DNA from: Candidatus Rokuibacteriota bacterium
GTDB lineage: Bacteria > Methylomirabilota > Methylomirabilia > Rokubacteriales > CSP1-6
Assembly: GCA_023249095.1 (NCBI GenBank)
Contig: JAHFDK010000027.1
Coordinates: forward strand, 1 to 39,122
Direction: 5' to 3'
DNA length: 39,122 nt
The notes under the pieces were generated by a model that searched no databases, was not told where the DNA came from, and worked only from the letters and a program-made list of their open reading frames with translations. Position 1 is the stretch's first letter, and the number at the start of each line of letters is the position of its first letter. This document shows, piece by piece, positions 28,047 to 35,709 of this stretch. The translations under genes and the position numbers were made by a program.

Positions 28047-28059
28047 CGAAGAGTCGGGG

Positions 28060-28953
28060 CTACGCGCTGCGCGGCGGCCAGGTGATGCCGAGCGCGTCGA
28101 TCCGCCGCAAGCGGTCCTGACCGAGCGCCGTGTCGTAGACATCGGCCAGCGCCTCCGGCGTCCAGCCCTCGCGACTCGTGATCGCGCGGATGGGCGCGGG
28201 GTGCGACCAGAGGGACACCTGGTTGCCGCGCACGTGCAGGATCTGCCCGGTGACGTGCGCCGCGCGGTCGCTCGCCAGAAATGCGACAACCGGCGCGATC
28301 GCTTCCGGCGGGGCCGCCGCCTGCGCCCGGCGCCCGTCCGGGAGCCGCTCGGTCATCCGCGTCTCGGCGGTCGGCGAGATGCAGTTCACCGTGACGCCGT
28401 ATTTCGCCATCGCGAGGGCCGTCGAGCGCGTCAGGCCGACGATGCCTTCCTTGGCCGCCGAGTAGTTCGGCTGGCCCGGGCTTCCCTCGAGCCCGGCGGT
28501 CGACGTAAAGGTCACGATCCGCCCATAGCGCCGCTCCCGCATGTGACGCGTCGCCGGACGCATGACCGTGAAGTGCCCCTTCAGGTGGACGGCGACCACG
28601 GTGTCCCACTCCTCTTCGCTCATGTTGAAGATCATCCGCTCTTTGAGGATTCCGGCGCAGCAGACGACGATGTGGAGGTCGCCGAAGGTGTTCAGCGCGG
28701 CGTCGACCATCGCCTGGCCCCCGGCCATCGTCGCCACACTGTCGGCGTTCGCGACGGCCTGTCCGCCGTGCGTCTCGATCTCCTTGACGACCCCCAGAGC
28801 GCGCTCGCTCGACGGGTCACGCCCGTCGACCGTCACGCCGTAGTCGTTGACCACGACACTGGCGCCCGCGGCCGCCAGGCCCAGCGCCACCCCGCGACCG
28901 ATGCCGCTTCCCGCTCCCGTCACGACCGCAACCTTCCCGTCCAAGAGACCCAT
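28060..28953 (-). CDS. SDR family NAD(P)-dependent oxidoreductase
   Basis: The 297-residue short-chain dehydrogenase has TGAGSGIGRG (dinucleotide binding, 13-22), CCAGI (the usual NNAG position), the catalytic Ser in FTSTAGLEG and YSAAK. The C-terminal extension after AHVTGQILHVRGN resembles SDRs of fatty-acid or hydroxyacyl metabolism (HSD17B4-like; the long loop VNDYGVTVDGRDPS supports this). A GGAGG site precedes the ATG. It lies 70 bp after livF on the same strand and may be co-transcribed, suggesting that it oxidises the substrate the ABC system imports. Confidence 0.9.
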   Translation of the reverse strand: MGLLDGKVAVVTGAGSGIGRGVALGLAAAGASVVVNDYGVTVDGRDPSSERALGVVKEIETHGGQAVANADSVATMAGGQAMVDAALNTFGDLHIVVCCAGILKERMIFNMSEEEWDTVVAVHLKGHFTVMRPATRHMRERRYGRIVTFTSTAGLEGSPGQPNYSAAKEGIVGLTRSTALAMAKYGVTVNCISPTAETRMTERLPDGRRAQAAAPPEAIAPVVAFLASDRAAHVTGQILHVRGNQVSLWSHPAPIRAITSREGWTPEALADVYDTALGQDRLRRIDALGITWPPRSA

Positions 28954-29023
28954 GGCTCTCGCCTCCGCAATAGTTTTCTGCCGAGAGACTACTCGATTTC
29001 GATCCGGGACGCGACGTGACGCC

Positions 29024-29728
29024 TCACTCCGCGACCCCGATGAGCGCAGCGAGCCGGTCGGGATCGGCGCCGAGCGCGGCGGACTCGCCGTCGTAGACGA
29101 TGCGGCCCTTGTCCATGACCACGGTGCGAGCCGAGAAGGCGAGCGCGACGCGGCTGTTCTGCTCGACGAGCACGATCGAGAGCGCGCCCTCCCCGCGCAG
29201 GCGCAGCAGCACCGCGCTGAGCGCCTCGACGATCACCGGCGCCAGGCCCTCGGTCGGCTCGTCCATGAGCAGCACCGAGGGGTTCGTCAGGAGCGCCCGC
29301 GCGATCGAGAGCATCTGCTGCTCGCCGCCGGAGAGCTGGTTGCCCATGTTCGACAGCCGCGCTCCCAGGTTCGGGAACAGCTCGAACACCCGCTCCTGGG
29401 TCCAGGGCCCCGGTCGGGCCGCGACCTCCAGGTTCTCGCGGACGCTGAGCGACGGGAAGATCTCGCGCTCCTGAGGTACCCAGCCGATGCCGTTCCGCGC
29501 GCGGCGGAAGACCGGGACGCGATTGAGGCTCACGCCGCCGAGCATCACCTCGCCGTGGTGCAGCGTGGTATGGCCCATCACCGTCGCCAGCAACGTGGTC
29601 TTGCCGACGCCATTGCGGCCGATCACGCTGATGCTTTCACCCGGCGACAGCACAAGGCTGATGTCTTCGAGCACGACGGTCTCGCCATAACCCGCCGAGA
29701 CGTGCCGCAGCGCCAGGGCCTCAGCCAT
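29024..29728 (-). CDS. livF: ABC transporter ATP-binding protein, LivF type
   Basis: The 234-residue ATPase has Walker A GRNGVGKTT, the signature LSGGEQQMLSIARAL, Walker B VLLMDEPTEGL and the H-loop region VLVEQN. Placement after a LivG-type gene, with an 8-bp overlap, identifies it as the second ATPase of a branched-chain-type (HAAT) importer. Substrates of this family include branched amino acids, amides, urea and aromatic acids. Confidence 0.93.
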   Translation of the reverse strand: MAEALALRHVSAGYGETVVLEDISLVLSPGESISVIGRNGVGKTTLLATVMGHTTLHHGEVMLGGVSLNRVPVFRRARNGIGWVPQEREIFPSLSVRENLEVAARPGPWTQERVFELFPNLGARLSNMGNQLSGGEQQMLSIARALLTNPSVLLMDEPTEGLAPVIVEALSAVLLRLRGEGALSIVLVEQNSRVALAFSARTVVMDKGRIVYDGESAALGADPDRLAALIGVAE

Positions 29729-30476
29729 GACCGGCCCGGCCGAGATAGACGGCGCGGACGGCGGCGTCGGCTCCGATCTCCCCGGGGCTCCCGGTGGCGA
29801 AGACGGCGCCGCTCACCATCACGGTGATCCGCTCCGCGAATCGGAACACGAGGTCCATGTCGTGATCGATGATGAGCACGCCGATGTTCCTGGGCAGGCC
29901 GTCGATGGCGTCGAGAATGATGTGGCTTTCGGCGCTGGGCACGCCGGCCGCGGGTTCGTCGAGCAGCAGGACCTCGGGCTTCAAGCCGAGCGCAATGGCG
30001 AGCTCGACCAGGCGCTGGCGGCCGTAGGGCAGCTCGGAGATGCGGTGCGTCGCGTCGGCCGTCAGCTTCAAGCTGTCGAGCAGATGCATCGACTCTTCGA
30101 CCACGTCCCGGCGCATCCCGGCCGGCCGGAACATGGACGGGGCAGCGCCGACCCGCTCGGCGACCGCGATGCACACGTTTTCCAGCACCGAGAGCCGGCG
30201 GAACAGCCGGTTGATCTGGAACGTCCGGGCGATCCCGAGCTTGACCCGTTCCGCCTGGACGACGCCCGTGATGTCCCGCCCCTTCATCAAGATGGATCCC
30301 GAGGTTGGTTGAACGACGCCGGTCAATAGATTCACGAACGTGGTCTTGCCGGCGCCGTTCGGGCCGATCAGGGCGTGGCGCGCGCCGGCCTCGAGCCGGA
30401 AGTCGATATCGCGCGCGGCCGCCAGCGCGCCGAAGTTCCGGCAGAGCGCGCGGGTCTCAATGAGAGGCGTGGTCAT
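29721..30476 (-). CDS. livG: ABC transporter ATP-binding protein, LivG type
   Basis: The start at 30476 (MTTPLIETRALCRNFG) is chosen because this ATG overlaps the livM stop as ATGA. The 251-residue ATPase has Walker A GPNGAGKTT, the LivG-specific helical insert (ARTFQINRLFRRLSVLENV), the signature LPYGRQRLVELAIAL and Walker B VLLLDEPAAGV, followed by IIDHDMD. The signature LPYGRQR replaces the usual LSYGxQR of LivG proteins. Confidence 0.93.
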   Translation of the reverse strand: MTTPLIETRALCRNFGALAAARDIDFRLEAGARHALIGPNGAGKTTFVNLLTGVVQPTSGSILMKGRDITGVVQAERVKLGIARTFQINRLFRRLSVLENVCIAVAERVGAAPSMFRPAGMRRDVVEESMHLLDSLKLTADATHRISELPYGRQRLVELAIALGLKPEVLLLDEPAAGVPSAESHIILDAIDGLPRNIGVLIIDHDMDLVFRFAERITVMVSGAVFATGSPGEIGADAAVRAVYLGRAGHG

Positions 30477-31489
30477 AGCGTCGCGTGTGGCGTCCGGAGA
30501 CGGCGCACCGCGGCCTCGGCGATCCCTAAGATGCCGTTGCGCGCAAACAGGGCGATGACGACCAGCAGGAGCCCCAGCCCGAGCTGCCAGGCGGTTGGGT
30601 AGATCTTCGACAGAAAATGCGACAGCACCATGTAGGCGACGGCACCGATGAAGGCGCCATAGAGACGGCCATAGCCACCGAGGACGAGGATGATGAGCAC
30701 CGTGGCCGCGCGGTCGAGGCCGAGCGTGCCCAGATTGACGTAGGCGTTGGCCTGCGCCCAGATGCCGCCCGCGACGCCGGCGATCGCCGCCGAGAGCGCG
30801 TAGCAGAGGACGAGCCGTCCCCTCACGGGCGCCCCGACGGCGTGCATCCGCAGCATGTTCTCGCGGATCCCGGTCAAGCTCTGACCGAACGGCGAATAGA
30901 CGAGCGTGCGCACGAAGACGAAGCAGACGAACAGCACGGTGAGGACGTAGAGATACTGCGTCTTGGGATAGAGCGGATTGAACTCGAACACCCCGAACAG
31001 CGGGGCGATCGGCAGGCTGTCGAGGCCGTCGAAGCCGCCGGTGTAGTCGTGGGCGAGATTGGCGGCCTCCTCGAGCAGCGCCATGGTGCACAGCGTGAGC
31101 ATGAGCAGCGTCAGGCCGTGGGTGCGCAGGAGCACCAGACCCGAGCCGAGGCCGACCGCCGCCGCCACCACTGCCGCGAGGATCAGGCCCGTGATCGGCT
31201 CGTTCCAGATTCCGTGCTTGGCCAGCATGCCCACCGTGTACGCGCCGGCGCCGAAGAACGCGGCGTGACCGAGAGTGACGATCCCGGCGTAGCCGAGCAC
31301 GAGATCGAGCGAGATCGCGAAGAGGATCGTGACCAGGAGCTCGGTGCCGAAGCCCAGATGTTTCGGAAAGGCGAAATAAAACGTGAGGGCGAGGACCCAG
31401 GGGATCGGCTCCCACACCCGTACTCGGTGGCGTCCGGCCAGCGCCAGCGCCGCCGGATGATCGGCCCAGCCGGCCTGCGGCGGGGTCAT
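30473..31489 (-). CDS. livM: ABC transporter permease, LivM type
   Basis: The 338-residue membrane protein has around nine helices and the LivM blocks LDLVLGYAGIVTLGHAAFFG, FGQSLTGIRENMLRMHAVG and ILVLGGYGRLYGAFIGAVAY, with the EAA-like loop in the second. It pairs with LivH to form the import channel. It overlaps livH (ATGA) and livG (ATGA). Confidence 0.93.
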   Translation of the reverse strand: MTPPQAGWADHPAALALAGRHRVRVWEPIPWVLALTFYFAFPKHLGFGTELLVTILFAISLDLVLGYAGIVTLGHAAFFGAGAYTVGMLAKHGIWNEPITGLILAAVVAAAVGLGSGLVLLRTHGLTLLMLTLCTMALLEEAANLAHDYTGGFDGLDSLPIAPLFGVFEFNPLYPKTQYLYVLTVLFVCFVFVRTLVYSPFGQSLTGIRENMLRMHAVGAPVRGRLVLCYALSAAIAGVAGGIWAQANAYVNLGTLGLDRAATVLIILVLGGYGRLYGAFIGAVAYMVLSHFLSKIYPTAWQLGLGLLLVVIALFARNGILGIAEAAVRRLRTPHATL

Positions 31490-32361
31490 GTGACCTTGGC
31501 GCTAAACAGGCCCTGCGGCCGCCAGAGCAGAAGGAGGATCGTGAGCGCGTAGATGAACGCGGTGCCGCCCTGGGGCACGTATTTCTTGAGCACGAAGTCG
31601 AGCACCCCGATCAGGAGCGCGGCGTAGAACACCCCGGTCACGCGCCCGAGGCCGCCGACCGCGACCACGATCAGAAAATACACCAGGTATTTCAGCGCGT
31701 ACTGGGGATCGAGGCCGAGGAACTCGGCGCCGAGCCCGCCGCCCAGGGCCGCCATGCCGCTTCCGAAGGCGAAGGTGATCGTGAACAGGCGAGCGATGTT
31801 GATACCAAGCGATTCGGCCATGCGCCGGTTGTCGACCGCGGCGCGGATCTGCGCGCCGATCTGCGTGCGCTCGAAGCCGAGCCACAGGCCGCTCACGATC
31901 ACGATCCCGACCACGATGAGGACGACGCTGTAGGTGCGGTACTGCGTGATCCCGAGATTGATCTGGCCTTGCAGAATCGCGGGGAGCGCCAGCGGCTGGT
32001 TTTCGGGCCCGATCAGCAGCGTGACCGACGCGATCATCATGAAGACCAGGCCGATGGTGAAGAGCACCTGGTCGAGCTCGGTCGCCCGGTAGAGCCGCGC
32101 GTAGAGCAGGCGTTCCAGCAGCACGCTCGCGGCCGCGGTGACGACGAATCCGAAAACCAGGGCCGGCACGAACCCGAGGCCCCAATGCTTCATCGCCAGC
32201 GCGATCGCGTAGCCCCCGAGCATGGCGAAACCGCCGTGGGCGAGGTTGACGAAGCCCATCAGGCCCATGGTGACCGACAGGCCCACCGACACGATGAACA
32301 GCACCATGCCCGCGGCCACGCCGCCCAGGAGCATGCTGGCGACGTCGACGCCGAAGATCAC
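31486..32361 (-). CDS. livH: ABC transporter permease, LivH type
   Basis: The 291-residue protein has eight or so membrane helices, with GLMGFVNLAHGGFAMLGGYA near the start and the loop QIGAQIRAAVDNRRMAESLG followed by a GMAALGGGLGAEFLG block, as in LivH. It follows the binding-protein gene by 30 bp and overlaps livM. Confidence 0.93.
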   Translation of the reverse strand: MIFGVDVASMLLGGVAAGMVLFIVSVGLSVTMGLMGFVNLAHGGFAMLGGYAIALAMKHWGLGFVPALVFGFVVTAAASVLLERLLYARLYRATELDQVLFTIGLVFMMIASVTLLIGPENQPLALPAILQGQINLGITQYRTYSVVLIVVGIVIVSGLWLGFERTQIGAQIRAAVDNRRMAESLGINIARLFTITFAFGSGMAALGGGLGAEFLGLDPQYALKYLVYFLIVVAVGGLGRVTGVFYAALLIGVLDFVLKKYVPQGGTAFIYALTILLLLWRPQGLFSAKVT

Positions 32362-32391
32362 AGGAGCGCCGGTCGGAGGGAGGCGCTCACC

Positions 32392-33594
32392 TCACTTGGG
32401 GGCGCACGGACCGATCTTCTGCTCCTTGCAGGCGTCCTTAACGGCGTCGATCTTGCCGATCACCTTCTGGAAAACGCGGCCGTCCTTCATTACCGCCTCG
32501 GACAGGTACTCGTTCATGACGATGTCGCGCGTGACGGGGTCGATCGAGATGGGACCGCGCGGGCTCGCGAACTTCCAGCCCTTGAGTGCTTCCAGCGCCT
32601 GCTCCACCCCGATCTTGCCCTTGAGCGTCTGGACCACGTGGACGATCGCCGCCATGCCGTCGTAGCCGCCCACGGCCATGAAGTCGGGCGTAGTGGTGGC
32701 GCCGTACTCCTTCTTCCACGCCTCGACGAAGCGCTTGTTCTCAGGATTGTCGAGATCGGCGTGATAGTGGTGCATCGTGATGAGGCCGACCGCCGCGGCG
32801 CCCATGGCCTGCAGCTTGGTGTCCTGCGTGATGTCGCCCGGGCCGATCAGCTTGATGCCGGCCTCCCGCATGCCGAGCGCGGCGTAGGTCTTGACCACCG
32901 CGGCCGCATGGTCACCGGCCGGGACGAAGACGAAAAAGACATCCGGCTTCTTGTCCTTGGCGCGCTGGAAGAACGGGGTGAAGTCGGGCACCGCGCCGGC
33001 GCCGCCCATCGGGATCTCGTCGATCACCTTGCCGCCGGTGCCCTCGAAGCTCTTCTTGAACGCCGCGAGGCTGTCCTTACCCGGCGGGAAGTCGGTATAG
33101 CCGACCACGGCGGTCTTCGCGTTCAAGAGCTTGGCCGCGGCCTCGCCCAGGGCGTAGCCAGCGTGCCACATGCTGAACGACGTTCGGACGTAGTAGGGCG
33201 ACATGTTGGTGATCTGCGCCGTGCCCGCGTTCATGATCACCGCGAGCTTCTTGCCCGCGGTCACGATCGGTGCGGACGCGATCGCGTTCGGGGAATAGAT
33301 CCAGCCGGCGAGGATGTCGACGTTGTCCTGGGTGAGGAGCTCCTGCACGGCGATCTTGGCGTTGGCGCCGCCGGGATCCTTCACGTCGCGCTTGATCAGG
33401 GTGATCTTGTAGGGCCTCACCTTGTCCGCGTTGAGCTTGAGGTAGAGCTCCATCCCACGGTCCACCAGCTGCGCGAACTCGGCGCCGATGCCGGTGTACG
33501 GCAGGTTGACGCCGACTTTCACCTCCTGGGCCTGCGCCCAGGACGTGGTCATGGCAAGCGCGGCGACAGCGACCGCGACGATCCGCTTCATCAT
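32392..33594 (-). CDS. periplasmic substrate-binding protein of a LivK-type ABC transporter
   Basis: The start at 33594 is preceded by GGAGGG with a 7-nt spacer; the frame is open to 33609 only through TTG. The 400-residue product has a signal peptide (MMKRIVAVAVAALAMTTSWA, cleaved near AQAQ-EVKVG) and a type I periplasmic-binding fold (PF13458-like: VGVNLPYTGIGAEFAQLVDR, VDILAGWIYSPNA, VGGYDGMAAIVHVVQTL). Cysteine and lipobox are absent, so it is a soluble periplasmic receptor. Its ligand is not deducible. It is the first gene of the livHMGF-type operon. Confidence 0.92.
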   Translation of the reverse strand: MMKRIVAVAVAALAMTTSWAQAQEVKVGVNLPYTGIGAEFAQLVDRGMELYLKLNADKVRPYKITLIKRDVKDPGGANAKIAVQELLTQDNVDILAGWIYSPNAIASAPIVTAGKKLAVIMNAGTAQITNMSPYYVRTSFSMWHAGYALGEAAAKLLNAKTAVVGYTDFPPGKDSLAAFKKSFEGTGGKVIDEIPMGGAGAVPDFTPFFQRAKDKKPDVFFVFVPAGDHAAAVVKTYAALGMREAGIKLIGPGDITQDTKLQAMGAAAVGLITMHHYHADLDNPENKRFVEAWKKEYGATTTPDFMAVGGYDGMAAIVHVVQTLKGKIGVEQALEALKGWKFASPRGPISIDPVTRDIVMNEYLSEAVMKDGRVFQKVIGKIDAVKDACKEQKIGPCAPK

Positions 33595-33622
33595 GTGAGT
33601 TCCCTCCAACGATATGGGGCGA

Positions 33623-33652
33623 ATACTAGGGCAAAAGCCGGAAAGGGCGCAA
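33623..33652 (-). promoter_or_regulatory. candidate promoter of the ABC transporter operon
   Basis: On the minus strand TTGCGC (33647-33652), an 18-bp spacer and TAGTAT (33623-33628) fit a sigma-70-type promoter. It would start transcription near 33616, about 21 nt before the ATG. The other strand of this 128-bp gap serves the divergent dehydrogenase, for which only a weak TTGCCT/GATGAT pair is seen. Confidence 0.35.
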
Positions 33653-33722
33653 GTTGCCTCGGACGCCGAGTGTGCGATGATCTGGGGCCAGGGCTGTAAG
33701 CGACTAACGTCAGGAGGACGAC

Positions 33723-34769
33723 GTGGCTAAGTTCAAGGTGGTCACACCGAGTGGCGCGAGCTTCTCCGTACCGGGCGCGGGCTACAAGCTGGAAATGGAA
33801 GCCCTGGCCCCGCTCGAGGCGGAAATCGTCGAGGTGGCCGGGAAGACCGACGACGACTTCGTCAAGGACGCCCGCGACGCCGACGCGCTCTACGCGAAGG
33901 GGCGGCGTATCAGCAAGCGCATCATCGACAGCCTCGACCGGTGCAAGGTGATCGCCCTCGGCAGCGTCGGCGTCGACTCCGTCGATGTCGCCGCGGCCAC
34001 GGCGCGCGGAATTCCGGTCACCAACGTCCCCGACACCTTCATCGAGGAAGTCGCCGACCACGCCATGATGCTGATCCTGGCCACCTTCCGCCGGGTCACC
34101 ACGATGGACCGGCTCGTCAGAGAAGGACGCTGGGCCGAGGGGCGACCGCTCCTGTCCCAGTTCCCGCGGCTCATGGGCCAGACCCTGGGCTTGATCGCCT
34201 TCGGCCACGTGGCCCGAGCCGTGGCGGTGCGGGCGCGGGCCTTCGGCGTGCACATCCTGGCCTATGACCCGTACGTCGAAGAGCTGGTCGTGAGTCAGCA
34301 CGGGGTCGAGCCGGTGAACCTCACCGAGCTGCTGCAGCGCTCGGACATCGTCTCCATGCACGCCCCGTCCACCGCGGACGCCCATCACATGCTGACGGAG
34401 CACCACTTCCGGCTGATGAAGCCGGAAGCGATCTTCATCAGCACCGGTCGCGGCCCGACGACGGACGAGCCAGCGCTGATCAAGGCCTTGAAGGAAGGCT
34501 GGATCGCCGCCGCCGGGCTGGACGTGCTCGAGCAGGAACCTCCCGACGCGAACAATCCCCTGTTGAAGATGGACAACGTCATCCTGACGCCGCACGTGGC
34601 GTCGGCCTCGGCGAGGTTCGACCCCGTGCGCAAGCGGCGCGTCGGTCAGGAGATCGCGCTGGTGCTGAACGGCCGCTGGCCACGGAGCTGCGTGAACCCG
34701 TCGGTCCTCGAAAAGAGCGGGCTCGTGCGCTGGCAGCCGTACTCGATGGAGCGCGGGCCGGGCGCGTAA
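33723..34769 (+). CDS. D-isomer-specific 2-hydroxyacid dehydrogenase family protein
   Basis: The GTG start at 33723 has an AGGAGG site 7-8 nt upstream. The 348-residue protein has the substrate/NAD fold of phosphoglycerate and hydroxypyruvate dehydrogenases: LGSVGVDSVDVAAATARGIP, the NAD-binding GLIAFGHVAR, the catalytic arginine in STGRGPTTDE, the glutamate in EQEPPD and the histidine in TPHVASAS. The nucleotide motif is GLIAFG instead of the usual GLxGxG, so the second glycine is replaced by alanine. It likely reduces or oxidises a 2-keto/2-hydroxy acid. It is 10 bp from the following diiron gene, so both form an operon. Confidence 0.88.
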   Translation: MAKFKVVTPSGASFSVPGAGYKLEMEALAPLEAEIVEVAGKTDDDFVKDARDADALYAKGRRISKRIIDSLDRCKVIALGSVGVDSVDVAAATARGIPVTNVPDTFIEEVADHAMMLILATFRRVTTMDRLVREGRWAEGRPLLSQFPRLMGQTLGLIAFGHVARAVAVRARAFGVHILAYDPYVEELVVSQHGVEPVNLTELLQRSDIVSMHAPSTADAHHMLTEHHFRLMKPEAIFISTGRGPTTDEPALIKALKEGWIAAAGLDVLEQEPPDANNPLLKMDNVILTPHVASASARFDPVRKRRVGQEIALVLNGRWPRSCVNPSVLEKSGLVRWQPYSMERGPGA

Positions 34770-34779
34770 GGGGGCAGGT

Positions 34780-35565
34780 ATGGCGCGCAAGCGACTCGTC
34801 CTCAAGGACCCCGGCCGTTTCAGCGACCCGGCGGGCCTCACCTGGGAGCGCTACGTCGCCATGCAGGCCCGCGAGCGCGAGCGGTACATGGCCGAGCGGG
34901 CCGCCATTTCTCAGGATGCGCTGAACTACAAGACCGTGAGCCCGCAATATCTCGAGCGTGCCGTCGATCAGTTCGCCAACAACTACTATTCCGAGCTGTC
35001 GGCCACCCACTACGTCGCGACCGCCGCCGCCAACGCACCGTTCGACGAGCTCAAGAAGTGCGCGTTGTTCCAGCTCGCCGACGAGCAGCGTCACCTGGAG
35101 ATGGACCGGGAGGTGTTCGAGCGGGCCGGCATCCCCGAGCGTGACTGGCTCGCGGCATGGGAGGCGCCGGGGACCACGTGCCGCTTCTTCCGCCATTTGC
35201 TCGAGCTCGAGGACACGATCGAGATCCTCGTGAAGGGGAACTTCGTCGCGGAGGGCGCCGCCGGACCCGGCACCTTCACGGTTCTCGCGGACGGCGCGGA
35301 GGCCCGCGGTGACGTGCTCTCGGCCATCAACCATCGGGCGCGTATCCGCGACGAGACCCGCCACATCAGCTACGGCCGCGTCCTCGTCAAGGCGTTGATC
35401 GACGACGATCCGGGTAATCTCGACACGATCCAGGAGTGGCAGGACGAGAGCCTACGCCTGTTCGCCGAGGTGGCCCGCGGTGGCGAGCGCCGGGCGTGGT
35501 GGGAAGGGTTCCTCGCCTCGTACTACAAGATCGCGCTCCCGCTCGGGCTCCGCCCGAGTTTCTAG
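34780..35565 (+). CDS. ferritin-like diiron protein (R2/monooxygenase-like)
   Basis: The 261-residue helical protein has the two-helix-pair diiron pattern: Glu72 (YYSELSA), Glu102-x2-His105 (ADEQRHLEMD), a glutamate in the third helix (Glu148 or Glu158) and Glu192-x2-His195 (RDETRHISYG). This is the ligand set of the ferritin/ribonucleotide-reductase-R2 and bacterial multicomponent monooxygenase superfamily. No reductase or regulatory component lies beside it, so an oxidase or stand-alone oxygenase is more likely than a multicomponent enzyme. GGGGGCAGGT precedes the ATG. The stop codon lies within a 19-bp tandem duplication. Confidence 0.75.
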   Translation: MARKRLVLKDPGRFSDPAGLTWERYVAMQARERERYMAERAAISQDALNYKTVSPQYLERAVDQFANNYYSELSATHYVATAAANAPFDELKKCALFQLADEQRHLEMDREVFERAGIPERDWLAAWEAPGTTCRFFRHLLELEDTIEILVKGNFVAEGAAGPGTFTVLADGAEARGDVLSAINHRARIRDETRHISYGRVLVKALIDDDPGNLDTIQEWQDESLRLFAEVARGGERRAWWEGFLASYYKIALPLGLRPSF

Positions 35566-35590
35566 TTACCACCCGAGTTTCTAGTTACCA
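35553..35590. repeat. perfect 19-bp tandem duplication spanning a stop codon
   Basis: The unit CCCGAGTTTCTAGTTACCA occurs twice without spacer (35553-35571 and 35572-35590). The first copy contains the last codons and TAG of the diiron-protein gene; the second is its echo beyond the gene. Two identical units suggest a recent slippage event. Confidence 0.9.
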
Positions 35591-35607
35591 GAGGAAGGTC
35601 CCGCCGC

Positions 35608-35626
35608 TCCTGGTCCCTGGCCAGGA
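35608..35626 (+). terminator. weak stem-loop after the diiron gene
   Basis: TCCTGG and CCAGGA flank a 7-nt loop, in the 144-bp gap before the hybrid kinase. No T-run follows, so termination is uncertain. Nothing else is recognised in the gap. Confidence 0.22.
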
Positions 35627-35709
35627 ATCCTCCAGGACCGACGATAGATCATCCAGTTCCGAAGTATCTTTATGCAGAAGCATCAGTCTTTGCAAGCACT
35701 TGGGCTCGC

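Larger units (their letters stand above)
26922..28059. other. 1.1-kb region of gene debris
   Basis: No frame here has both a credible start and a recognisable full domain. Three scraps are detectable: a DUF1080-like tail (27268-27359, minus), a diacylglycerol-kinase-like piece (27535-27810, minus) and an RHS-type piece (27933-28046, plus), each bounded by stops. No terminal inverted repeats or transposase remnant are seen. It looks like a decayed insertion or recombination hot spot. Confidence 0.5.
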
